Shown here in pieces: positions 20,165 to 26,730 of a DNA stretch of 26,730 bases; the stretch's first letter is position 1; every line of letters starts with the position of its first letter. The position numbers were made by a program, and so were the translations under genes. Source of the stretch: Jaenimonas drosophilae (taxonomy: Eukaryota; Euglenozoa; Kinetoplastea; Trypanosomatida; Trypanosomatidae); NCBI GenBank assembly GCA_030849065.1, contig JASAON010001435.1:1-26730 (forward strand). Reading direction: 5' to 3'. The notes under the pieces were generated by a model. The model was not told where the DNA came from, made no database searches, and was given only the letters and a program-made list of their open reading frames with translations.

Positions 20165-20417
20165 CTCGCCAATTATCCATGATTGCTCTAACTCCAGAGT
20201 GTGGTGATGTTGCTGTTGTGTCTGTGTGTGTGTGTGTCTGTGTGTGTTGCTTCATGCTTCTCCATCATGTTCTTCTTCTTCATCTTCTTCGTTTGTGTAG
20301 TGTGGATAGCGACCGCGTGTGTGTCGTGCTCTTCGTTTCGCATTTTTCGCATATACGTTGGATTTTTAGCCCCGATTTAGTCACCATCACCATCATCATC
20401 ACTCAATCATCATCATC
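20165..20417. promoter_or_regulatory. Short intergenic region with TG microsatellite, splice acceptors and CAT repeat leader
   Basis: A TG-rich microsatellite lies at about 20216-20248. Pyrimidine tract/acceptor pairs end at AG 20299-20300 (after TCTTCTTC-rich sequence) and AG 20368-20369 (after GATTTTTAG), giving possible leaders of about 118 or 49 nt for the TPR gene. The leader then consists of CAC/CAT/ATC triplets that run directly into the start codon. Confidence 0.55.
20216..20248. repeat. TG-rich microsatellite
   Basis: TG units with two TC interruptions, just downstream of the stop codon of the giant surface-protein gene. Confidence 0.9.
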
Positions 20418-21482
20418 ATGAAGCAAGCACGCCAACGCACGGAGTCGATGGTGCAGCGCTTCAGCAAGAAGCCCATCAGCGAAGGCTACGACTTGTGGGA
20501 TCGCGGATACCCGCTCGGCGCGCTCCGCCTCTTCATCTTCAAGAGTGAATCGGCGCCGCCGTTCCAAATGGGGCCCTGCCTTGACGCCACGGCGGAGATC
20601 TCGCTGCAGATGGACGGCCGCGACGACGCTCTCGAGCACTTTCAGCTCGCCGCCGACAAGTACCAACTCATTCAGCAGGCGGCGCTCGCGGAGTTGATGA
20701 GGGTGAAGGCGGTGGAGGTGCAGGAAGGGGCGGCGGCGGCCCTCGCGCGGATGCTCGCCTATCTCGCCGAGACGGACCCAGCCACCAACGGGGGCGGGGC
20801 GGCAGCGGATGCCAAGAAGCGGGCAGGGTTGGCTCGCTGCTACGCCTACCTCGCCGAGTTGCACCTCCAAACCTGCACCGACGGCGACGACGCAACGACG
20901 ATGGCGGCCAACACGGAGCGCGCCCACCGCGCCGTGAGTGCGGCTCAGCTCGCCGTGCAGCTCGGCTGGGACCGCGCTCATTGCGGCTATCTCGTTCTTG
21001 GCGAGGCCTACGATCTTCTTCAGGACCTCCCCAACGCCACGGCGGCGTACCAGGCCGCTGTGAAGACGAACCCAAAGTATGTGGAGGGTCTCGAGCACCT
21101 CGTGGATGTGCTGAAGCGTGGCCAGGCCGACATCGCCACCGTTGTGATGCCGGTGCTGAACCAAGCCATTGAGGCGCACCCGAAGGCGGAGCTCTACCGC
21201 GAAAAGACCTTCTTGTTGTGCGAAGTGGAGGGCGATGAGAGCGCGCTGCGCTTCCTAGATGAGCTCATTGCCCACCCTCCGGTGGAGGAGGGGGAGAGCG
21301 TGGATGCCACGGGTGGACGCACGCTCTGCACGCTGTATAAGGCGAAGGCCGCGGTGCTGGCCGATGGCGGTAAGTTTGCGGAGGCGTTGGTCTGCGCAGA
21401 GAAGGCGCTCGCGGCCCGACCACGCGATGAGGAGGCACAGGCGATGCTGGATGACATCAAGGAGTCTGCCGCCGGTCTGTGA
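20418..21482 (+). CDS. Tetratricopeptide-repeat (TPR) protein
   Basis: 354 residues, mostly predicted helical, with no signal peptide or membrane segment, so probably a soluble scaffold. TPR-like helix pairs can be seen at several points: DALEHFQLAADKYQ near residue 75, the classic LGEAYDLLQDLPNATAAYQA and NPKYVEGLEHLVDVL near 193-230, and FAEALVCAEKALAARPRDEE near the C-terminus. An N-terminal segment (SEGYDLWDRGYPLGALRLF, about 21-39) also looks like the first helix pair of a repeat. A Gly/Ala-rich stretch near 118-135 interrupts the array. TPR arrays bind other proteins, and nothing here identifies the partner. The ATG at 20418 is the first in frame after the acceptors and is the last unit of a CAT repeat. 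I do not recognise a specific orthologue. Confidence 0.85.
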   Translation: MKQARQRTESMVQRFSKKPISEGYDLWDRGYPLGALRLFIFKSESAPPFQMGPCLDATAEISLQMDGRDDALEHFQLAADKYQLIQQAALAELMRVKAVEVQEGAAAALARMLAYLAETDPATNGGGAAADAKKRAGLARCYAYLAELHLQTCTDGDDATTMAANTERAHRAVSAAQLAVQLGWDRAHCGYLVLGEAYDLLQDLPNATAAYQAAVKTNPKYVEGLEHLVDVLKRGQADIATVVMPVLNQAIEAHPKAELYREKTFLLCEVEGDESALRFLDELIAHPPVEEGESVDATGGRTLCTLYKAKAAVLADGGKFAEALVCAEKALAARPRDEEAQAMLDDIKESAAGL

Positions 21483-22482
21483 GTCGGAGGGACGTACCTG
21501 AAGATGAGTGCGTGTGCGGAAAGAGAAGCTGGTGGAGGTGTGCGGCGGGTGGGCTAAGTCGTGTGATCGATCTCGGTAGTGGTGGGATGGCACCACATCA
21601 TTTATGGAGGCCTCCATCACCGATCGCTGCCGTCCTACTCGCCATGGCTAAGTATACGATCTGTACCCCCTCCACAAGAAGAAGAAAAAAAGCATAGCCA
21701 CGTTTTCAACGAGACGATGGCTGCGACACATCATCTCTTTCCCTCCTCTACCAGTCATGCTATATATAGCGATATTCGTCGAGCCACCAACATGTGTGCG
21801 CAACCACGAAAGATAAGAAGAAGGGAGGAGGTGTGTGGGGGTGTCTCACATGCGCACACACACTCTTCCCATCTTGCAACAAACAGGCTTTGATGATTGA
21901 TGTATGTTCGTCACCTCCTCCTCCCAGAAGTTGTTGCTGTAGATGAATGCCAAAGAAAAAAAACTAGTCCCAACACCTCTTCTGCCGCCACCACCACAGC
22001 GGCACACTATAAACGCACTAAGGCTGTGGTGTTGGTGAGTGTAGGGGGGGTGGTTCCATGCCGCGACCTTCGTTGCCGTTTTCTTTTGTTTGTTTTTGTG
22101 TGCATCATCCATGCTCGTTCCTCCCTCCCCACTCACTCATCTCTCTTGTGGCGGATGTCTCTCGCGTGTGTGTGTGTGTGCGGTTTACGTGGAGGTGGTG
22201 CAGATGGAGATCGCATCAACATGTGTGGCTTTGCTTGCTCGTTGTAGAGCGTGTTGGCCGTGCGTGTTCTGTCTGTGGCGGCGATCGTCCCCATGAAGCT
22301 CCGCGCTAATATCAACCGTGAAGTAGCATCTTCATCACCCCAACACAGCTTTCATGGCTGGCAGCAACAAGGGAATCTTTGCAGCCCAACGTCATTATTC
22401 ATTCATGTATCAGCCCTGTTGTTCTTCTCTCTTTCTCTTTCTTCTTCCAGGGGAACAACGCCCTCAACGTTCCACAACACGA

Positions 22483-22513
<31 letters not shown>

Positions 22514-23195
22514 TTCTTGTCGTAGAGAGCCCCAAGGAACTGGTTGCGCTGTCAGTGGCCGTCACGGATCATCTTCTTCTCTGTGGTTGCCTCATTCCTT
22601 TGCCAACCTGGAGGACGCTCGTTGAGCTCATCCACCACCACCGACACACACACCTGCTGGATCTGCTACACGTCCCTCCCCCCCCTCACCTCTCCGCGCC
22701 TTCCTACTCGGCAGCATCACCCCCCATCTTTTTCTTCACCCTTGATTACGCCAACCCTGTCGTTGGATTGTTTTCCTCGCTGCTGCTGTTGTTGCTGGTT
22801 GTGTTCAGGAACTTACCACTCAAGAATATCCTCCGCTGCTGTGGAGGTCTTCACTTTTTCTTCTTTTTTTTATTTCCCTTCGCGGAAACGACGAGGGTAC
22901 TGAGTGTGCAACGAACAACTGTTTGGGGAGCTCCTCTTTGGTTCTCCTTCTGCGTTCATCATTGAAACACGCATCTCAATCAGCAGACCCATCTTCTTCT
23001 TTTTTTGGCGGGTTTTTCAGTGTTGGACTGCGTCTTGTGTGAGGTGAATATCTGAAGCTTCTCTGGCTGTTCTCGGGTGTTCATCTCCTCCTCGCAGGTG
23101 ACGACGCCTCATTGGGCCGTACGTCGTTGAACCCTCTTTTCTTGTATTTCAGTTTTATTTGTATTTGTTCGTGGTTGCCGTCCTCACTCAACGGG
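21483..23195. other. 1.7 kb intergenic region with AC microsatellite and several splice-acceptor candidates
   Basis: No gene that I can support. A perfect 12-nt palindrome, GCTATATATAGC, lies at 21759-21770. TG repeats occur at about 22165-22180 and an AC microsatellite at 22487-22513. A very strong pyrimidine tract (about 22420-22448) ends in CCAG with the AG at 22449-22450. A nearer acceptor, CTCTTTTCTTGTATTTCAG, ends at 23151-23152 and would give a 44-nt leader for the next gene. The 203-codon open frame at 22354-22965 is low-complexity and spans the AC repeat, so I do not call it. Confidence 0.5.
22487..22513. repeat. AC dinucleotide microsatellite
   Basis: An uninterrupted AC run of about 27 nt in the intergenic region upstream of the PAM2-motif gene. 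Confidence 0.95.
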
Positions 23196-24977
23196 ATGCG
23201 ACACAACCACCGACGAAGTGAAGTGCCCGTGGTGATGCAAACCACCGCCGCCACACCACAACAATCCGCGCCAGTTGTGGGTGCCGCCTCTCAACAACGT
23301 CCAAAGCGGGGCCAGTCGGCATGCTCATCCAGTGAAGTGAAACCAATGGCTACCGCCGCCCACCCATCCTCCACGACGGGCGGCCGTCGCCGACGCCAGC
23401 AACACCGCGCCACCGCCGCCAGCCACCAGGCCCACGGACCTCAGCCGGAAAAAACGGAAGGGGCAGGCGATGTTGTGGCAGCCGCAGCTCCGGCCCCGAC
23501 AAATGCACCGCAGAAGAAGCAACGCCGGCGGCGTGTTAAGCCGCGGGCGCAAGAGCTTCTGCGCACGCAAAGCACAGGCCCCAGTCCCCACGAGGGCCCT
23601 GTGCAGATGGAAGGAGAGGCACACTTCACAACCTGCCGCTCCGCCGCCCTAGAGGACAACGCCCGGCCCTCCTCTTCTTTCCGTAGTGCCTTCCCCTCTC
23701 ACCCAGACTTCCCCGATGGGAATGCCGACGTGGCACTGCCGTCGGTGCTCTCCCCGCCGAATAAACGCCGCGCGTCCCGACTCTCGCCCTCCCTCGATGG
23801 CAGTATGGCCAGCACACCAAACCACCTCCACAGCTTCAGCGTGGGTGGCACACGACCCTCGATGGCACAACCTCAACGAGAGGCTGCAACCGCGCACGCC
23901 TCCCCTGCCTCCTTTGTACTGGCAGCCTTTGGCCCATCTCATGGCCTCAACGCCACCAACACACAAGAGAACCTCGGACGGAGCTCCGACGAAAGCCGAC
24001 GTGGTCTGCGGGTGGAAGCGGCTGAGTTCTGCCCAAAGATTTACCTGGCAGCTGCACAAAATGCGCTCACGCAGCGTAGCATGATGAAGGCCCCGCCTCC
24101 GCTCTCCTTCTCCCCAGGGTCCACCACCTCCACCGCCGGCCATACTCACGGCCGTATGGCCAAGACCCCCACCTCTCCATCCCGGCGGCACTCCATCGCT
24201 ACATGCCACGACACCAGGCCGTCCTCCTCACCCATGGTCAAAGCCACCTCAGACGGCCTCCACAGCTTCTCACCGGACCTCGCTGCTGCAGAGCACCCCG
24301 ACCTCTGCGCGGAGCGCTGCAGCAGCGGCAAGAATACGCCGGGCTCGGTACATGTGTACTCGCACTCCGGCTTCGTCATGCGCTCGCCCTCCTCCAACCG
24401 CGCGCCGCACCTTCACCACCGCACCATCTCAGGCACGCTGCTGCTCGATGAGGGCGATAAGGATCACGTGCGCCACAACCGAGTCGCCGTGTCGGATTGG
24501 GTGGCGAAGAACGAGGATGAGATGATCGATCTCCTGATGGCAGCCGCAGATGAGGCGGAGGTGGAGGAGGCACCGGCGGAGAGGTTCTGCAGCGGCGACG
24601 TCTTTCCCTCGGGCGGCGACCTGCCCAGCCTGCCACACGCGGGCTATCGTGGCGCCTTCGCCCCATCCGAGCAATCCGCACGTCGCCGGGACAGCGAATC
24701 TTCCCTCTCCGTGTGCGGTGTGGCCACACCCGCGGCCCTCCACCTCCACGTTAGTGGTCGAGGCTCCATGGCCGACTTCCCCTCAAGCGACATGATGTTC
24801 GGCGGCAGCTCCCCGGACGCCTCGCCCGTCGCACCCATGGACATCGCCTTCGACCACCTCGTGGATGTATGGGAGTACAACAGCAGTGCCTACGAGGACA
24901 GTCTGGATGACGCCGAGATGGAGTGGATTGAGGAGCAATTGCGTGCCAATGAGAACCCCGAGGGGTTCTTTGTGTGA
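23196..24977 (+). CDS. Disordered basic/Ser-rich protein with a PAM2 motif, possible mRNA regulator
   Basis: 593 residues, with no recognisable folded domain. The first 330 residues are rich in Ser, Pro, Ala and Thr, with basic clusters RRRR at 64-67 and KKQRRRRVKPR at 107-117 that could act as a nuclear signal or bind RNA. Residues 271-280 read LRVEAAEFCP, which fits the PAM2 consensus (L-x-x-x-A-x-E-F-x-P) that docks on the MLLE domain of cytoplasmic poly(A)-binding protein. LHSFS occurs twice (about 211 and 350). Many SP/TP and RRxS sites suggest phosphorylation (inference). The C-terminal 36 residues are acidic and likely helical (AEMEWIEEQLRA) and may be a second binding segment. The ATG at 23196 is chosen because it is the first after the acceptor AG at 23151-23152; the open frame upstream lacks an ATG. 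The gene is real by composition; its role is inferred only from the PAM2 match. Confidence 0.8.
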   Translation: MRHNHRRSEVPVVMQTTAATPQQSAPVVGAASQQRPKRGQSACSSSEVKPMATAAHPSSTTGGRRRRQQHRATAASHQAHGPQPEKTEGAGDVVAAAAPAPTNAPQKKQRRRRVKPRAQELLRTQSTGPSPHEGPVQMEGEAHFTTCRSAALEDNARPSSSFRSAFPSHPDFPDGNADVALPSVLSPPNKRRASRLSPSLDGSMASTPNHLHSFSVGGTRPSMAQPQREAATAHASPASFVLAAFGPSHGLNATNTQENLGRSSDESRRGLRVEAAEFCPKIYLAAAQNALTQRSMMKAPPPLSFSPGSTTSTAGHTHGRMAKTPTSPSRRHSIATCHDTRPSSSPMVKATSDGLHSFSPDLAAAEHPDLCAERCSSGKNTPGSVHVYSHSGFVMRSPSSNRAPHLHHRTISGTLLLDEGDKDHVRHNRVAVSDWVAKNEDEMIDLLMAAADEAEVEEAPAERFCSGDVFPSGGDLPSLPHAGYRGAFAPSEQSARRRDSESSLSVCGVATPAALHLHVSGRGSMADFPSSDMMFGGSSPDASPVAPMDIAFDHLVDVWEYNSSAYEDSLDDAEMEWIEEQLRANENPEGFFV

Positions 24978-25433
24978 TCTTGTCTTGGCTTCTTTGTTTC
25001 TGTGTTTCCGCGTGTGCTCAGATGAAGGAGGTCATCGATATACATATACAGGAAATAGGTTTCTGCTTATACTTTTTGTGCCACCAATGGACTTTGTTGC
25101 TGTCGCACAACCTCCGATGTTTGGCGGGCAGGCGAGGCGCAACCCCGCGCGACTCGCAGGATGGAGGGGACGGGCAATCGTGGCTAAAGTGCCCAGCAGC
25201 AAAAACTCACGTTTCTTGTTTCTTTCCTTTGTTCACTTTCTGGGCATGACTTCGTGACGATATACTACTTCCCTTTTTTTTATGTTTTGTTGCTGCGCAA
25301 CCATAGCGTGTCTAGACAACCACTCATGTGCAATGACATTAACTTCACGCTTTTCTCTTCTTGTCTTTGATTTATCTTTTTAGAAAGTTTTGAAGCAGGA
25401 GCAGCAGCCTATATAGAGTGTGGCTGCTTGAGA
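24978..25433. promoter_or_regulatory. Intergenic region with trans-splice acceptor for APC10
   Basis: No gene is seen. A clear pyrimidine tract at about 25348-25381 (CTTTTCTCTTCTTGTC...TTTATCTTTTT) ends in TAG with the AG at 25382-25383, leaving a leader of about 51 nt for the APC10 gene. Confidence 0.6.
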
Positions 25434-26072
25434 ATGGACGATATCGATGAGGTCAGTGAGGCTGGTGGGACCTCCGATGAGGATCGGCTGGAATCGGCCG
25501 CCATCTTGACTGCCGAGGGGCTCATCCACTACGAAAAGGATTTGAATTTGGTGGACGTTGCCTTGGGGAGTGGAAAGGCGGTGTGGACGGTGAGCAGCGC
25601 CAAACACGGCAGTGGTGTCATCCACCTGCTCGACTCCAACGATCTCAACACCTACTGGCAGTCTGACGGGGTGCTTCCCCACGTGGTCACCATTCAGCTA
25701 TCCCGCCTCACCTCTGTGAATGCCGTGGCCATCTATCTCGACCACACCAGGGATGAGAGCTACACCCCAAAGTCCATCAAGGTTAGAGCCGGCACCCACC
25801 CAGGTGATCTCGCCGACCTGGCTCAGGCCGAAGTGGAGAATGATCCCTCGGGCTGGCTGCTCCTCTTCCTTGAAGGGGACAACGGCTCGGAGGGAAGACC
25901 CGGCGGCATTGGGGAAGCCGCCGCGGATCGTTTCATGTGGTGCACCACAATTGAGGTTCACTTCCTTGAGAACTTTCAACGCGGGCGTGACTGTCATGTG
26001 CGCGCTGTTCGCGTGCTCGGGCCGCCGCCGAGGGACGGGGGCATGGGCCTCGCGCAGCCCCCGCTCCGCTAG
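25434..26072 (+). CDS. APC10: Anaphase-promoting complex subunit 10 (APC10/DOC1)
   Basis: 212 residues, slightly longer than human APC10 (185). The DOC domain (about residues 40-197) is very well conserved: AVWTVSSAKHGSGV at 49-62, TYWQSDGVLPHVVTIQL at 73-89, IYLDHTRDESYTP at 100-112, IKVRAG at 115-120, SGW at 139-141 and GRDCHVRAVRV at 184-194. APC10 works with the coactivator to recognise D-box degrons on mitotic substrates and helps APC/C extend ubiquitin chains. The protein ends in Leu-Arg, resembling the Ile-Arg tail with which APC10 docks on a TPR subunit (CDC27/APC3). A 40-residue acidic N-terminal leader and a Gly-rich insertion at about 148-163 are extra. The ATG at 25434 is the first after the splice acceptor; an upstream in-frame TTG is not used. 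Confidence 0.95.
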   Translation: MDDIDEVSEAGGTSDEDRLESAAILTAEGLIHYEKDLNLVDVALGSGKAVWTVSSAKHGSGVIHLLDSNDLNTYWQSDGVLPHVVTIQLSRLTSVNAVAIYLDHTRDESYTPKSIKVRAGTHPGDLADLAQAEVENDPSGWLLLFLEGDNGSEGRPGGIGEAAADRFMWCTTIEVHFLENFQRGRDCHVRAVRVLGPPPRDGGMGLAQPPLR

Positions 26073-26585
26073 CCAGATCGCCTCCCCCTGACCCCCCCCC
26101 ACAAAAAAAAAGAAAACCCCGGGCCCGCCCTGCCAAAGCACTTAAAATCGCCAATAAAAACCCACCGCCCCCCCCCCCCTTCTAATGGAGCGCCTGGAAC
26201 GGGCAATATGGAGAGAGGGTCATTCCGTTCCGAAACCGGCGGGGGCAGGCGCTGCCCAAGGGAGCAATGAAAACGCACACGGCGCCGCATTTTGATGGCG
26301 GACAAAGAACCGCAGAAAGAAACACGCCGTTCTCTCGCATATTGGCACGCTTTTTTTTTTTTCGGCGATCGCACGCCGATGTGGAACCGTTTGAATCACC
26401 GAACCAAGAAAGCACAGCGCCCACTCCCAGCGTCGCAGTATCGACAAGGAAAAAGAAAAGATGACGAAGAAACTGTGAAAAGAAAACCGTTTTGAGGTGA
26501 CAGATGTCCCGGCAAATAAGGCAAGAAAATATCGGCTGCACAGGCATTAGCCCGGCCACCTCGCACATCAATGTCCAGGTGTTTC
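26073..26585. other. Convergent strand-switch region with homopolymer runs
   Basis: This lies between the stop of APC10 (+) and the stop of the amastin-like gene (minus). No gene is supported. Homopolymers are frequent: C9 at 26092-26100, A9 at 26103-26111, C12 at 26168-26179 and T12 at 26351-26362. The C-runs are G-runs on the minus strand and could form G-quadruplexes. In kinetoplastids such convergent regions are where polymerase II transcription ends. The unusual composition may also mean lower sequence quality here. Confidence 0.5.
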
Positions 26586-26730
26586 TTACAAAAAAGTGAC
26601 GACACCGACGCTGATGACCTGGATGCACCAGGCGGCAATGGTGAGTCCATAGCCCGCACTGGTCTTGAAGTTGTCACGGAGGGCAGTGCCGTAGGGAATG
26701 CCGTCAGCAAGGCCAAAGTCGGAGCTCACC
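26586..26730 (-). CDS. Amastin-like surface protein, C-terminal end only (partial, 5' end outside window)
   Basis: Reading the minus strand from the window edge gives 47 residues and then a TAA at 26588-26586. The segment has a short polar loop (DGIPYGTALRDNFKTS) followed by AGYGLTIAAWCIQVIS and a hydrophobic end VGVVTFL. The pattern Phe/Tyr-x-x-[GS]-A-G-[FY]-[GA]-L followed by A-W-C-[LI] opening the last membrane helix is typical of the C-terminus of amastins, four-helix surface glycoproteins of trypanosomatids. No frame with comparable content exists on the other strand. The match rests on a short segment, so another tetraspan protein is possible. It is transcribed against the seven plus-strand genes. 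Confidence 0.55.
   Translation of the reverse strand, partial: VSSDFGLADGIPYGTALRDNFKTSAGYGLTIAAWCIQVISVGVVTFL

Noticed and set aside
20403..21179. 258-codon antisense open frame over the TPR gene
   Set aside because: It runs opposite a sense frame with clear TPR helix pairs and its content is low-complexity.
21759..21770. Perfect palindrome GCTATATATAGC as a possible promoter or origin
   Set aside because: It is a single short AT-rich palindrome with no paired elements. Kinetoplastid genes within a cluster are not expected to have TATA promoters.
22354..22965. 203-codon plus-strand open frame in the intergenic region
   Set aside because: It runs through an AC microsatellite and pyrimidine tracts, giving Thr-His, Phe and Leu runs with no recognisable family. 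Its ATG also precedes the strong splice acceptor at 22449-22450.

Overview
The window looks like nuclear DNA of a kinetoplastid flagellate, most likely a trypanosomatid; the genus cannot be told from the sequence. The evidence is as follows. Seven protein genes lie head-to-tail on the + strand without introns, separated by non-coding stretches of about 0.25 to 1.9 kb. Each gene is preceded by a pyrimidine tract and an AG, the usual arrangement for spliced-leader trans-splicing. The calpain-like protein carries the kinetoplastid-type N-terminal IK/DUF1935 domain. Adenylosuccinate lyase ends in a peroxisome/glycosome-type tripeptide (SRL). The far right edge holds what looks like the C-terminus of an amastin on the opposite strand.

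Layout. 341-1759: adenylosuccinate lyase (purine salvage). 2305-4368: CLN3/battenin-family membrane protein with enlarged loops. 6020-8329: calpain-like cysteine peptidase (family C2) with an intact Cys/His/Asn triad and very strong C-ending codon bias. 10278-20164: one very large gene of about 3,295 codons. It encodes a type I surface protein with a signal peptide, two long-form C-type-lectin-like domains, Ser/Thr linkers, a very long stalk with recurring beta-module motifs, one transmembrane helix and a short basic tail. It is split in the given sequence by an ambiguous base in a C-run at 14593. 20418-21482: TPR protein. 23196-24977: disordered basic/Ser-rich protein with a near-perfect PAM2 (poly(A)-binding-protein docking) motif. 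25434-26072: APC10/DOC1 subunit of the anaphase-promoting complex. 26586-26730 (minus): partial amastin-like C-terminus. The plus-strand cluster therefore meets an opposing gene in a convergent strand-switch region (26073-26585) rich in homopolymers.

The genes do not form one pathway. In kinetoplastids, neighbours in a polycistronic unit are usually functionally unrelated, and that fits here. The most unusual item is the giant lectin-headed surface protein, whose gene is full of GAT/CAT/TCA trinucleotide tracts encoding Asp, His and Ser runs. I recognise no named family for it. The features most worth testing are its module architecture, the SRL tail of the lyase, the PAM2 motif, and the strand switch with the amastin-like end.
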